This document shows positions 1 to 7,784 of a DNA stretch of 31,613 nt, piece by piece; the first letter of the stretch is position 1; the number at the start of each line of letters is the position of its first letter. The notes beneath the pieces were generated by a model that saw only the letters and a list, made by a program, of their open reading frames with translations, ran no database searches and was not told the DNA's origin. This DNA comes from DATBFX01 sp036558305 (GTDB lineage: Bacteria; Chloroflexota; Chloroflexia; Thermomicrobiales; UBA6265): positions 1 through 31,613 of the forward strand of contig DATBFX010000361.1 of assembly GCA_036558305.1 (NCBI GenBank), given 5' to 3'. The translations under genes were made by a program, and so were the position numbers.

Positions 1-71
1 CGCAGGGCGAAGGCGGAGAGGACGAGCAGGGCGAGGACGAGCCCGACGCGGAACCCGGGCGGTCTGGTCAT
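1..71 (-). CDS. N-terminus of an exported or membrane protein, cut by the left edge
   Basis: An ATG on the minus strand at 71 opens a frame that stays open to the window edge (23 full codons). The residues read MTRPPGFR followed by a hydrophobic run (VGLVLALLVLSAFAL), which looks like a signal peptide or a first membrane helix after a short basic N-terminus. A purine-rich ribosome site (GGAAGGGG) lies just upstream on the minus strand. The rest of the protein is outside the window, so its function cannot be told. It is divergent from the cysteine synthase gene, and the two share the 72-352 intergenic region. Confidence 0.55.
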   Translation of the reverse strand, partial: MTRPPGFRVGLVLALLVLSAFAL

Positions 72-224
72 GGTAGCGGTTCCCCTTCCCGGGCAGGCGC
101 GCCGAACGCGGTGCTCCTTGGCATGCCCGGGCTCATGGCGAATGGACGGTGCTTTGGCCAAAGTCTACCGCGTCGGCCCCGGTCGTCACAGTGACGGCCG
201 GGAACGTCCTGGCGGGACCCCCAC

Positions 225-253
225 TTGACACCGGACGCTTTCCAGATGATAGT
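225..253 (+). promoter_or_regulatory. Sigma-70-type promoter of the cysteine synthase gene
   Basis: A perfect -35 box TTGACA (225-230) is followed after 17 bp by GATAGT (248-253), which matches four of six bases of the -10 consensus. Transcription would start near 260, about 90 nt before the proposed cysM start. This supports a start at 353 over the longer in-frame extension that begins upstream of the promoter. Confidence 0.55.
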
Positions 254-352
254 GATGTTATTGATGCGGAACTCGACTTTTCCGTGTCAGACCGGCCGCG
301 TCCGCCCCCGCGGGGCGCGGCCGACCATTCATCTCTTGGATCAGTGATCGGT

Positions 353-1348
353 ATGGCCATGAGTTCGACAGTCCCCGCCGACATCGATTTGTTCCTCGGG
401 AACCAGATACCCGCGGAGCCGGTGCGGCTCGACGAGGTCGCCGCGGTGGCGGCGATCGGCGATACGCCGTTGCTGCGGTTGCGGCGGTTGGCGGCGCGGC
501 ACGGGCTGCCGGAGACGGTCGAGCTCTGGGTGAAGGCGGAGTGGACCAATCCGGGCGGGTCGATCAAGGACCGGCCGGCGCTGGGGATCGTTCGGGCGGC
601 GCTGGCGAGTGGCGAATTGGGCAGGGGGAAGACGCTGCTCGACGCCACCTCGGGCAACACCGGGATCGCCTACGCGATGCTGGGAGCGGCGATCGGGTTT
701 CCGGTCGAGTTGGTCGTGCCCGGCAGCGCGTCGGACGAGCGAAAGCGGATCCTGGCGGCCTACGGGGCGCGGGTCGTCTACAGCGATCCGTACGACGGTT
801 CGAACGGCGCCATCCGGCTCGCGCGCGAGCGCGCCGCGAATGCGCCCGCGCGCTACTTCTACGCCGATCAGTATTCCAACCCGGCCAATCCCGCCGCCCA
901 CGTCGCGACGACGGGGCCGGAGATCTGGCGGCAGACGAACGGGCGCGTCACGCACCTGGTGGCCGGACTGGGGACGACCGGGACCTTGATGGGGGCCGGG
1001 CGTTACCTGATGCAGCGGAATGCCGATGTTTGCCTCGTCGCCGTGCAACCGGCCGAATCGTTCCACGGGATCGAGGGGTTGAAGCACCTGCCGACGGCGA
1101 TCGTGCCCGGCATCTACGATCCGGCGGTGCCGGATGTCCAGGTCGGGATCGAAACGGACGATGCCTTCGACGTGGCGCGCGAGCTTGCCTGTTGCGAGGG
1201 GCTGTTCGCGGGTGCGTCGACGGGGGCGTCTTTGGCAGCCGCGTTGCGGCTCGGGCGCGAATTCGGTAGTCGGGGTGAGCGCGCGGTGATCGTCGCGATC
1301 GCGCCGGATGGGGGAAGCAAGTATCTTTCCACGGGTTTATGGGCTTAG
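353..1348 (+). CDS. cysM: PLP-dependent cysteine synthase, CysM type (CysO-thiocarboxylate dependent)
   Basis: A fold-type II pyridoxal-phosphate enzyme of the cysteine synthase family, 331 residues from the ATG at 353, close to the usual 310-330. Visible motifs are NPGGSIKDRPA with the PLP lysine at about residue 72, TSGNTG (99-104), the phosphate-binding GLGTTGT loop, the HGIEGLKH segment typical of the CysM branch, and a C-terminal AGASTGA. In the CysO pathway, known from Mycobacterium tuberculosis, this enzyme takes O-phosphoserine and the CysO thiocarboxylate to form a CysO-cysteine adduct. The downstream cysO and mec genes make that role likely here. The frame extends upstream to 149, but that part lies before the predicted promoter and is poorly conserved-looking; ATG 359 and GTG 344 are alternative starts. 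No strong ribosome site is visible. Confidence 0.88.
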   Translation: MAMSSTVPADIDLFLGNQIPAEPVRLDEVAAVAAIGDTPLLRLRRLAARHGLPETVELWVKAEWTNPGGSIKDRPALGIVRAALASGELGRGKTLLDATSGNTGIAYAMLGAAIGFPVELVVPGSASDERKRILAAYGARVVYSDPYDGSNGAIRLARERAANAPARYFYADQYSNPANPAAHVATTGPEIWRQTNGRVTHLVAGLGTTGTLMGAGRYLMQRNADVCLVAVQPAESFHGIEGLKHLPTAIVPGIYDPAVPDVQVGIETDDAFDVARELACCEGLFAGASTGASLAAALRLGREFGSRGERAVIVAIAPDGGSKYLSTGLWA

Positions 1349-1396
1349 GTTTAGGCCCCCACCCCCGGCCGCGGCCCAGAGGGCACCCCGCCCTAC

Positions 1397-1451
1397 GTAG
1401 GGGGAAAGGGGAGCGTGCCGATGAGCGTGGCGTGCTCCCCTTTCCCCCTAC
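1397..1451. repeat. Inverted repeat between cysM and cysO
   Basis: Perfect 18-bp arms at 1397-1414 and 1434-1451 are separated by 19 nt. Weaker pairing extends outward into the flanking C-rich and G-rich sequence (about 1374-1488). It sits between two genes that should be expressed together, so it may act as an intercistronic hairpin or partial terminator. No T-run follows. Confidence 0.75.
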
Positions 1452-1515
1452 GCAGGGGGCCGGGTACCCCCTGGGTGGCGGCCGGGGGATAGGGGGCCGT
1501 ACCAGGAGATAACCG

Positions 1516-1806
1516 ATGACCGAGGTGAGTGCGATTCAGGTGTTGATTCCGACGCCGTTGCGCCGGTATACGAACGGCGAGGCGAAGGTCGGTGGCAGCG
1601 GCGGGACGGTCGGCGACGTGTTGACGGAGCTTGACGGGCGCTATCCGGGGTTGAAAGAGCGCGTCTGCGATCCGGACGGGGAGATCCGGCGGTTCGTCAA
1701 CGTGTTCGTGAACGGGGAGAACGTGCGCAAGTTGCAGGGGGCGGCGACGCCGGTCAAGAGCGGCGACGAGCTCGGGATCATTCCGGCGATGGCCGGCGGC
1801 GCATGA
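1516..1806 (+). CDS. cysO: Sulfur carrier protein CysO (ThiS/MoaD fold) with C-terminal GGA
   Basis: A 96-residue ubiquitin-like sulfur carrier. Its PTPLRRYTNG start, the FVNVFVNGENVR segment and the GDELGIIPAMAGG end align with mycobacterial CysO. The terminal glycine is adenylated and converted to a thiocarboxylate, which donates sulfur to cysteine synthase. Unlike the M. tuberculosis carrier, the protein ends in GGA, so one alanine must be removed before activation. A ribosome site AGGAG (1504-1508) lies 7 nt before the ATG. The stop overlaps the start of mec (ATGA), so translation is probably coupled. Confidence 0.9.
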   Translation: MTEVSAIQVLIPTPLRRYTNGEAKVGGSGGTVGDVLTELDGRYPGLKERVCDPDGEIRRFVNVFVNGENVRKLQGAATPVKSGDELGIIPAMAGGA

Positions 1807-2219
1807 CGGCGCCGGGCCAAACGCTCGTCCTGCCGGCGGCGATGCGGGAGGAGATCGTGGCGCACGCGCGGGCGGATGCGCCGCGGGAGTGCTGCGGGAT
1901 CATCGCCGGCAGGAACGGGGAACCGACCCGTCTTTACCGGCTGACCAACCTGGAACCGGGGGTCGATCGCTACCTGATCGACGACGCGGAGGTCTATCGG
2001 GTCTACCGCGAGATCGAGGACGGAGGAGACGAGCTCCTTGCCATCTACCATTCCCATCCGGTCTCCGTCGCGTATCCTTCGAAGACCGATGTCGCGCTGG
2101 CATTCTGGGAGGAGGCCTTCTACGCGATCTGCTCGCTGGAGCATCCGGAGGCGCCGGTGATCCGGGCGTTTCGGATTGTGGGGGAGGAGATCACGGAGGC
2201 AGTCGTCAGTAGTCAGTAG
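1803..2219 (+). CDS. mec: JAMM/MPN+ metalloprotease Mec (CysO-cysteine peptidase)
   Basis: A 138-residue JAMM-family zinc peptidase. All catalytic residues are visible: Glu29 in PRECCG and the full HxHx7Sx2D motif (His83, His85, Ser93, Asp96). In the CysO pathway, Mec releases cysteine from the CysO-cysteine adduct and regenerates the carrier. Because this CysO ends in GGA, the same enzyme is the obvious candidate to trim the terminal alanine first. The start overlaps the cysO stop by 4 nt. The last codons and the stop lie inside a short AGTAGTC tandem repeat, so the C-terminal VVSSQ may be repeat-derived. Confidence 0.9.
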   Translation: MTAPGQTLVLPAAMREEIVAHARADAPRECCGIIAGRNGEPTRLYRLTNLEPGVDRYLIDDAEVYRVYREIEDGGDELLAIYHSHPVSVAYPSKTDVALAFWEEAFYAICSLEHPEAPVIRAFRIVGEEITEAVVSSQ

Positions 2220-2250
2220 GCGAGTAGTCAGTAGTCAGACGAGGTTGCGC
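2198..2250. repeat. AGTAGTC tandem repeat across the mec stop codon
   Basis: The 7-nt unit AGTAGTC recurs several times in two blocks, one spanning the mec stop and one just after it. It is a simple-sequence tract of the same size class as the AGCCGGT tract near 27200. Confidence 0.6.
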
Positions 2251-2331
2251 GAACGAGCACGGCGCCCCCAAGGAGCGCCGTTCTCTCGTTCTTACGGCCG
2301 CGGGGAGCGAAGCAGTTGAGCGGCTTCGTCG

Positions 2332-2409
2332 CGTAGGGGCGGACCGCCGTGTCCGCCCTCGTTCGTTAGCGCCAACGTGGCAGGGCGGACACGGCGGTCC
2401 GCCCCTACG
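2332..2409. repeat. Perfect 28-bp inverted repeat between convergent genes (terminator-like)
   Basis: The arms at 2332-2359 and 2382-2409 are perfectly complementary, with a 22-nt loop. The element lies between the convergent mec and moeB genes, where a bidirectional terminator is expected. There is no T-run on either side, so it may stop transcription in another way or be a mobile palindromic repeat. The right arm ends 7 bp before the moeB stop codon. Confidence 0.8.
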
Positions 2410-2415
2410 GCTGGT

Positions 2416-3594
2416 CTACGCCAGCGCCAGCGCCGGGATCGCGCACGCCACGTCCGTGTATTCGATGTCGTCGAGGGAGGTGGGGGCGAAGCGGCCGCAC
2501 ATCGGGCAGTCGGGGTCTTTGTGGAGGTGGAGTTCGCGGAAGGAGGCGTCGAGGGCGTCGTAGGTGAGGAGACGGCCGATCAGGGGATCGCCGATGCCGA
2601 GGATGAGCTTGATGACCTCGGTGGCTTGCAGCAGGCCGATGACGCCGGGGAGGACGCCGAGGACGCCGGCCTCGGCGCAGTTGGGCGCGAGGTCGGGCGG
2701 GGGCGGGTCGGGGAAAAGGCAGCGGTAGCAGGGGCCCTGGCTGGCGTGGAAGACGGAGGCCTGGCCCTCGAAGCGGAAGATGCTGCCGTGGACGTTCGGT
2801 TTGTCGAGCAGCACGCAGGCGTCGTTGATCAGGTAGCGGCTGGCGAAGTTGTCGGTGCCGTCGAGGACGACGTCGTAGTCGCGGAAGATGTCGAGGACGT
2901 TCTCCTTCCACAACCGGGTCTCGTGGGCGACGACGGTGACGTCGGGGTTGAGAGCGACGATCGCCTGGCGGGCCGATTCGACCTTGGGGAGGCCGATGCG
3001 GTCGGTGGAATGGAGGACCTGTCTTTGGAGGTTGGAGTCGTCGACCACGTCGTCGTCGACCACCCCGAGCGTGCCGACGCCCGCCGCGGCGAGGTACAAG
3101 GCGGCCGGCGAACCGAGGCCGCCCGCCCCGATCAGCAGGACCTTGGCGTCCAAGAGCTTGCGCTGGCCTTCTTCGCCGACCTCGGGCAGGAGGAAATGCC
3201 GCGAGTAGCGGCGGCGCTGTTCGGCCGAGAACTTGGTGGGCACCGACCAGGGCAGGCCCGCCCCCTTCCAGGCGCCGAAGCCGCCGGCGAGGGAGACGAC
3301 GTTGGTATAGCCCAGCTCTTGCAGGGACTTCGCCGCGAACGCAGAGCGCATCCCGCCGGCGCAGTAGAGGACCACCGGCTGGTCGCGGTCGCGGACGGCG
3401 TCCTCGATGCGGGCCTCGAGGAAGCCGCGGGGGATGGCGAGGGCGCCGGGGATGGCCCCCTGCTCGACCTCGTCGGGCTCGCGGACGTCGATCGCGCGGG
3501 CGCCCCGATCGAGCAGGCCACGGGCGGCGATGGCATCGACCTCGTCGATTTCTCGCCTGGTGCGTTCTAACAGGTCGCGGTAGGTGGTGGACAT
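2416..3594 (-). CDS. moeB: Rhodanese-MoeB fusion: sulfur-carrier adenylyltransferase/sulfurtransferase
   Basis: A 392-residue two-domain protein. Residues 1-118 form a rhodanese domain with the active cysteine at 78 (YCAGGMRS). Residues 120-370 form an E1-like ThiF/MoeB domain with the nucleotide loop GAGGLGSP (156-163), DGTDNF (245-250), two zinc CxxC pairs (289/292 and 363/366) and a possible conjugation cysteine at 306. It should adenylate the CysO C-terminus and pass sulfur to it from the rhodanese persulfide. In the M. tuberculosis pathway the equivalent protein is MoeZ, where the rhodanese domain is C-terminal; here it is N-terminal. It is convergent with cysM-cysO-mec and completes that pathway. 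It may also serve molybdopterin synthase. Confidence 0.9.
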   Translation of the reverse strand: MSTTYRDLLERTRREIDEVDAIAARGLLDRGARAIDVREPDEVEQGAIPGALAIPRGFLEARIEDAVRDRDQPVVLYCAGGMRSAFAAKSLQELGYTNVVSLAGGFGAWKGAGLPWSVPTKFSAEQRRRYSRHFLLPEVGEEGQRKLLDAKVLLIGAGGLGSPAALYLAAAGVGTLGVVDDDVVDDSNLQRQVLHSTDRIGLPKVESARQAIVALNPDVTVVAHETRLWKENVLDIFRDYDVVLDGTDNFASRYLINDACVLLDKPNVHGSIFRFEGQASVFHASQGPCYRCLFPDPPPPDLAPNCAEAGVLGVLPGVIGLLQATEVIKLILGIGDPLIGRLLTYDALDASFRELHLHKDPDCPMCGRFAPTSLDDIEYTDVACAIPALALA

Positions 3595-3667
3595 CTCGGG
3601 TTGCTCCGTGCTCGGGCGACGGCGCCGCCGGTCACGATCGCGGCGCCTATTGTCGAGTTATTGGTCA

Positions 3668-3696
3668 AGAATAGGTGATTGGGAGCCGATGCGCAA
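3668..3696 (-). promoter_or_regulatory. Possible promoter of the rhodanese-MoeB gene
   Basis: On the minus strand TTGCGC (3696-3691) and TATTCT (3673-3668) are 17 bp apart, matching three and four of six consensus bases. Transcription would begin near 3661, about 67 nt before the ATG. Confidence 0.3.
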
Positions 3697-3748
3697 CACG
3701 TCGTTGCGGGCGTGGGACGCGGGACGGGTTTCGGATCGCGCCGCGCTC

Positions 3749-3852
3749 GGCGTAGGGGAGGGCCCCGTGCCCTCCGGGTCTGATGAGCGCGTTTGCTCGC
3801 GTTGGAAAGATCGCATTCGAGCGCGGGAGGGCACGGGGCCCTCCCCTACGCC
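3749..3852. repeat. Perfect 27-bp inverted repeat with 50-nt spacer
   Basis: The arms 3749-3775 and 3826-3852 are perfectly complementary. Each contains a GTAGGGG end like the arms at 2332, but the rest differs. The spacer holds GAGCGCG and CGAGCGCG words. The element lies in a divergent promoter region, so it is not a simple terminator. Confidence 0.8.
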
Positions 3853-3912
3853 CCATCCCCTGGGAACGCCCGTTGTCTCCCGGGTGTTCGCTATACGAAC
3901 ACCTTGGGGCGT

Positions 3913-3941
3913 TTGTGTTTCGCCCGCGCACAGGATATAGT
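3913..3941 (+). promoter_or_regulatory. Possible promoter of the ABC importer operon
   Basis: TATAGT (3936-3941) matches five of six bases of the -10 consensus. The element 17 bp upstream (TTGTGT, 3913-3918) matches only the TTG of the -35. Predicted leader length is about 118 nt. Confidence 0.3.
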
Positions 3942-4065
3942 GGCCGTGTCGAGCCAGGTTTCAGATCATCGATCCGGAGCGTCTCAACCGGGGTATTGTC
4001 CGTCGTATCCCGACCGCGTGCCGTCAGCGTTGGTGCCGGCGGCTTCGTCCATGGAGGGGTGACCG

Positions 4066-5703
4066 GTGACCGATGCCGATGGAACGCTTTCCCTGTTGAA
4101 CGACGTGCTGCGTGGTCGTTGTTCGCGGCGCGATCTCCTGGTCCGGGCCGGGGCGCTCGGGCTCGGCACGGCGACCGCGGCGGCGATGGTCGGGGTGCTC
4201 GACCGGCGCGAGACCGCCGCGCAGACCCCCGAGACGACGCCGACCGGTGCCATCACCTGGGCGATCGAGTCCGACCCGGTCAATCTGATTCCCTACGGGG
4301 CGACGGCGGGCTCCAACATGTGGGGCAAGGAGTTCATGTACGACTCCCTGCTCGAATGGGACCGGGATCTGAATATCCAACCGGCCCTCGCCGAGTCGTA
4401 CGAGGCGGCGCCGGATGCCACCAGCTACACCTTCCACCTGCGCCAGGGGGTCAAATTCCACGACGGCAACGAGATGACCTCGGCCGACGTCAAGTACTCG
4501 ATCGAAACGGCGCTCAACCCGCCGGAACCGGGGATCAAATTCGGCTTCCTGGCCAATATCGCCGCGGTCGAGGCGGTCGATCAGTACACCGTGAAGCTGA
4601 CGATGTCGAAACCGGATCCGACGATCCCCGGTGTTTTCGCCTGGCAGCGCTACACGCCGATCGTGCCCAAGGACAGCGCCGGACCGATGGAGAACTGGTT
4701 GAGCAAGGGGATCGGCACGGGTCCCTTCAAACTCGTCGAGTTCAACCCGAACGACAGCGTGATCTACACCGCCTTCCCCGATCACTGGAAACCGGGCGTG
4801 CCGTGCGTCCAGGACCTGACGCTGAAGGTGCTGCCCGACGAGCAATCGCGGGTGTCGGCGCTGCGGGCGGGCGAGATCGACGGCGCGACGTTTTCGGCCG
4901 ACGTCGAGCAGACGTTGGAAGGCGACCAGGACCTGCAGGTGTTGAGCGGTCTCACCTCGGTGCCGCGGGTGATGCAGATCAGCACCGTCAAACCGGACAC
5001 CCCCTGGCGGGACACGCGCGTGCGGCAAGCGGTCAGCAAGGTGGTCGACCGCCAGCAGATCATCGACAACGTCTACGGCGGTCAGGCCGAGTTGACCGGG
5101 GCGATCGCGCCCGGCTACGGCGATTGGCCGTTGACCTCGGACGAGCTGGCCCAACTCTACGCGGTCGACGTCGAGGGGGCGAAGGCGCTGATGGCGGACG
5201 CCGGGTTTGCCGACGGGTTCAGCGTGACCCTGCAGGCGATCTCGGCGCCGCACGACTACACGCAGATCGCCGAGATCATCGCCGAGGCGGTCCAGCAGTT
5301 GAAGATCAAGGTCGAGGTGCAACCGCTGGAGATCGGCACCTTCGCCAAGAACATCGGCGACGGAACGTACGAGTGGGCCTCGACCGGGCGGGGCATGCGC
5401 GGCGATCCGAGCGGCTACGTCATCGACTTCCGTTCCGGCACCGCCAACAACGTGCTCTGGTTCGGCGACGGGTGGAAGAACGACGAACTCGACAAGGCGT
5501 ACGACGACGCGCTGGCGACGACCGACTCGGCGAAGCGGCACGAACTGTACAAGCGGATCCAGGAGATCATCGCCCAGGAAGCGGCCCACGTCTACACCGT
5601 GCAACCGCGCAAGTTCCAGGTGGTGAACAAGCGGCTGTCCGGGATGTACGTCGCCTACACGGACTTCAACACCGGTCTGCGGCAGGCGTGCGTGTCGGGG
5701 TAG
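4066..5703 (+). CDS. ABC transporter substrate-binding protein, family 5 (peptide/nickel type)
   Basis: A 545-residue exported solute-binding protein of the DppA/OppA/NikA family. It has a Tat-type N-terminus (CSRRDLL near residue 21, then an Ala/Gly-rich hydrophobic stretch) followed by a short Thr/Pro/Glu linker. The family signature is clear: LAESYE, TFHLRQGVKFHDGNEMTSADV, GTGPFKL, and the late TYEWASTGRGMRGDP segment. It should bind an oligopeptide or similar ligand outside the membrane and deliver it to the two permeases downstream. The GTG start at 4066 is preceded by GGAGGGG (4053-4059) with 6-nt spacing, which decides the start over longer frames. The substrate cannot be told from the sequence. 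Confidence 0.9.
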   Translation: MTDADGTLSLLNDVLRGRCSRRDLLVRAGALGLGTATAAAMVGVLDRRETAAQTPETTPTGAITWAIESDPVNLIPYGATAGSNMWGKEFMYDSLLEWDRDLNIQPALAESYEAAPDATSYTFHLRQGVKFHDGNEMTSADVKYSIETALNPPEPGIKFGFLANIAAVEAVDQYTVKLTMSKPDPTIPGVFAWQRYTPIVPKDSAGPMENWLSKGIGTGPFKLVEFNPNDSVIYTAFPDHWKPGVPCVQDLTLKVLPDEQSRVSALRAGEIDGATFSADVEQTLEGDQDLQVLSGLTSVPRVMQISTVKPDTPWRDTRVRQAVSKVVDRQQIIDNVYGGQAELTGAIAPGYGDWPLTSDELAQLYAVDVEGAKALMADAGFADGFSVTLQAISAPHDYTQIAEIIAEAVQQLKIKVEVQPLEIGTFAKNIGDGTYEWASTGRGMRGDPSGYVIDFRSGTANNVLWFGDGWKNDELDKAYDDALATTDSAKRHELYKRIQEIIAQEAAHVYTVQPRKFQVVNKRLSGMYVAYTDFNTGLRQACVSG

Positions 5704-5724
5704 CGCGGTCGGCCCCCCGGCGGG

Positions 5725-5805
5725 TCGGCCCCCCCGGCCCCCCAATCCTGGGGGGAGACGAAGGGGGGCGTTCACCCCCCAGGATTGGGGGGCCGGGGGG
5801 GCCGA
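5725..5805. repeat. Perfect 31-bp inverted repeat inside the ABC operon
   Basis: The arms 5725-5755 and 5775-5805 are fully complementary around a 19-nt loop. It is the longest perfect hairpin in the window. It lies between the solute-binding gene and the first permease, a place where hairpins often protect the upstream message or reduce read-through, so that binding protein exceeds permease. No T-run follows. Confidence 0.85.
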
Positions 5806-5823
5806 AACCACGAGGACAGGCGC

Positions 5824-6774
5824 GTGCCCAAGTATGTTTTGCGACGGGTGCTGATGCTCATCCCGACGTTGGTCGGGATGAGCATCTTGATCTTTTTGAT
5901 GCTGCGGCTCCTCCCCGGCGACGTCGTCGACATCATCGCGGGGACGGATGCGCAGACGGACAGTGCTGCCCGCGCCCGGTTGCGGGAAGCGATGGGGTTG
6001 TCCGATCCGATCCCCGTGCAGTACGTGAAGTGGATGGCGCACCTGCTGCAGGGGGATCCCGGCAAGTCGTTGCGGTCGGGGAAACCGGTCGGCGAGTTGC
6101 TCTGGCGGGCGCTGCCGATCACGGCCGAGCTGGCGTTGCTGGCGATGCTGATGGCGACGGTGGTGGCGATCCCGCTCGGGGTGATCTCGGCGGTGAAGCG
6201 GGATACGCCGCTCGATTTCGTGGCGCGGGTCGCGGGGTTGATCGGGTTGTCGTTGCCGGGGTTCTGGATCGCGACGTTACTGTTGCTGTTCACCTCGCGG
6301 GCGTTCCACTGGGTGCCGCCGATCCGGTTCATCTCGCCGCAAGATGATTTCTTCGGCAATCTGAAACAGATGGCGCTGCCGGCGTTCGCGCTGGCGATCC
6401 AGTTGATGGCGATCGAGATGCGGATGACGCGGACGACGATGCTGGAGGTGCTGAACCAGGACTTCGTGCGGACGGCGCGGGCGAAGGGATTGCGGGACCG
6501 GATCGTCGTCTACCGACACGCGCTGCGGAATGCGCTGATCCCGGTGATCACGGTGATCGGGTTTCAGGTCGGGGCCCTGATGGGGACGTCGGCGATCGTC
6601 GAGGTGATCTTCGGGTTGAACGGGGTGGGGAACACGCTGTTGCAGGGGATTTTCAACCGCGATTACCCGCTGGTGCAGGCGGCGGCGCTCTACCTGGCGA
6701 CGATCTTCGTGCTGATCAACCTGATCGTCGATCTGCTCTACGCGTACCTCGATCCCAGGATCAAACAGGGATGA
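5824..6774 (+). CDS. ABC transporter permease, DppB type
   Basis: A 316-residue inner-membrane permease of the dipeptide/oligopeptide/nickel family. It opens with the typical PKYVLRRVLMLIPTLVG first helix, followed by the RLLPGD segment, and carries the EAA-like loop DFVRTARAKGL that contacts the ATPase, then ALIPVITVIG and a C-terminal DPRI. The GTG start at 5824 is chosen because GAGGACAGG (5812-5820) lies just upstream and the MPKYVLRR start matches the family; the in-frame ATG at 5785 lies inside the hairpin arm. The stop overlaps the next permease (ATGA), indicating coupled translation. Confidence 0.9.
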   Translation: MPKYVLRRVLMLIPTLVGMSILIFLMLRLLPGDVVDIIAGTDAQTDSAARARLREAMGLSDPIPVQYVKWMAHLLQGDPGKSLRSGKPVGELLWRALPITAELALLAMLMATVVAIPLGVISAVKRDTPLDFVARVAGLIGLSLPGFWIATLLLLFTSRAFHWVPPIRFISPQDDFFGNLKQMALPAFALAIQLMAIEMRMTRTTMLEVLNQDFVRTARAKGLRDRIVVYRHALRNALIPVITVIGFQVGALMGTSAIVEVIFGLNGVGNTLLQGIFNRDYPLVQAAALYLATIFVLINLIVDLLYAYLDPRIKQG

Positions 6775-7655
6775 GCCAGTTCGCCGACACACTGACGCTG
6801 GGGCGGGCGGGACGGGCGCCGCGCTCGCGGTGGGTGGTGCCGAAGCGGTGGCGGAATCCGATCGGGATCGTCGGGGCGGTGATCGTGGCGTTGACGATCG
6901 TGGTGGCGGTGGCGGCGCCGTTGATCGCGCCGTACGACCCCGATGCGCAGAAGGCGAAGCGGTTGCTCGGACCGAGTTGGGATCACTTGATGGGGACGGA
7001 CGAACTCGGGCGGGATACCTTCTCGCGGATCATTTATGGCTCTCGCGTTTCGCTCCAGGTCGGGGTCATCGCCGTCTGCGTGGCGTTGGTGGTCGGCGGC
7101 TGCATGGGGGTGGTCGCCGGGTATGCCGGCGGGTGGGTCGATAATTGGTTGATGCGGGTCGTCGACATCATGTTCGCGTTTCCGGGGTTGGTGCTGGCGA
7201 TCGTGATCGCGGGGTTGCTGGGGGCGAGCCGGACGAACGCGATGATCGCGATCGGGGTGATCTATGCGCCGGCGTTTGCCCGCGTGATCCGGGGCTCGGT
7301 GCTCTCGGTGATGGGCGAACCGTACGTGGAGGCGGGGCGGGTGGCGGGGGCGAACCACTGGCGGTTGGTGCGCCACCACGTCTTGCCGAACATCGTGGCG
7401 CCGCTGATCGTGATGGCGACGATCTACCTCTCCAGCGCGATCCTGGCCGAGGCGGCGCTGAGTTTCCTGGGGTTGGGGACGCAACCGCCGGAACCGTCGT
7501 GGGGCGGCATGCTGAATCTGGCGCGGACGTACATGGAGCGGGCGCCGTGGATGGCGGTCTTTCCGGGATTGGCGATCATGATCGTGGTGCTGGGGTTCAA
7601 CTTCTTGGGCGACGGGTTGCGGGACGTGTTGGATCCGAGGTTAAGAGTGAGCTGA
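6771..7655 (+). CDS. ABC transporter permease, DppC type
   Basis: A 294-residue partner permease. After a short basic N-terminus it has a first helix, then the family motif GTDELGRDTFSRIIYGSR, the EAA loop EPYVEAGRVAGAN, and the AEAALSFLGLGTQPPEPSWGGML segment typical of DppC/OppC. The C-terminus FNFLGDGLRDVLDPRLR is also standard. It should form the translocation pore with the DppB-type protein. No DppD/DppF-type ATPase follows; the next genes are an unrelated toxin-antitoxin pair on the other strand, so the energy subunits must be encoded elsewhere. Confidence 0.9.
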   Translation: MSQFADTLTLGRAGRAPRSRWVVPKRWRNPIGIVGAVIVALTIVVAVAAPLIAPYDPDAQKAKRLLGPSWDHLMGTDELGRDTFSRIIYGSRVSLQVGVIAVCVALVVGGCMGVVAGYAGGWVDNWLMRVVDIMFAFPGLVLAIVIAGLLGASRTNAMIAIGVIYAPAFARVIRGSVLSVMGEPYVEAGRVAGANHWRLVRHHVLPNIVAPLIVMATIYLSSAILAEAALSFLGLGTQPPEPSWGGMLNLARTYMERAPWMAVFPGLAIMIVVLGFNFLGDGLRDVLDPRLRVS

Positions 7656-7784
7656 GAATCGGTAGACGGGAAGTCAGAATCCAAGAGATCCCCTTCCGCT
7701 CGAATCCCGGGCCAGCGGCCAATCGGACCGTGGCCGCTCGCCTTGGGTAGAAGCCGACGAGGCGACCGGCGCCTTCCCCGGCGA

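Larger units (their letters stand above)
3595..4065. other. 471-bp divergent intergenic region
   Basis: This gap separates the divergent moeB and ABC-importer genes. It holds a possible moeB promoter near 3680, a long inverted repeat at 3749-3852 and a possible promoter for the ABC operon (TATAGT at 3936-3941). The long plus-strand frame passing through it is an out-of-frame shadow of the solute-binding gene. No gene was recognised. Confidence 0.6.

Noticed and set aside
149..352. N-terminal extension of cysteine synthase
   Set aside because: It spans the predicted promoter, and the residues are Pro/Arg/Ser-rich without conservation to the family.
2377..3570. 397-codon plus-strand frame opposite moeB
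   Set aside because: It mirrors the minus-strand rhodanese-MoeB protein codon by codon and shows no motif of its own.
3783..6347. 854-codon plus-strand open frame
   Set aside because: It overlaps the solute-binding protein and first permease in another frame. Its translation is Arg/Gly/Ala-rich with no motif, a typical GC-rich shadow.
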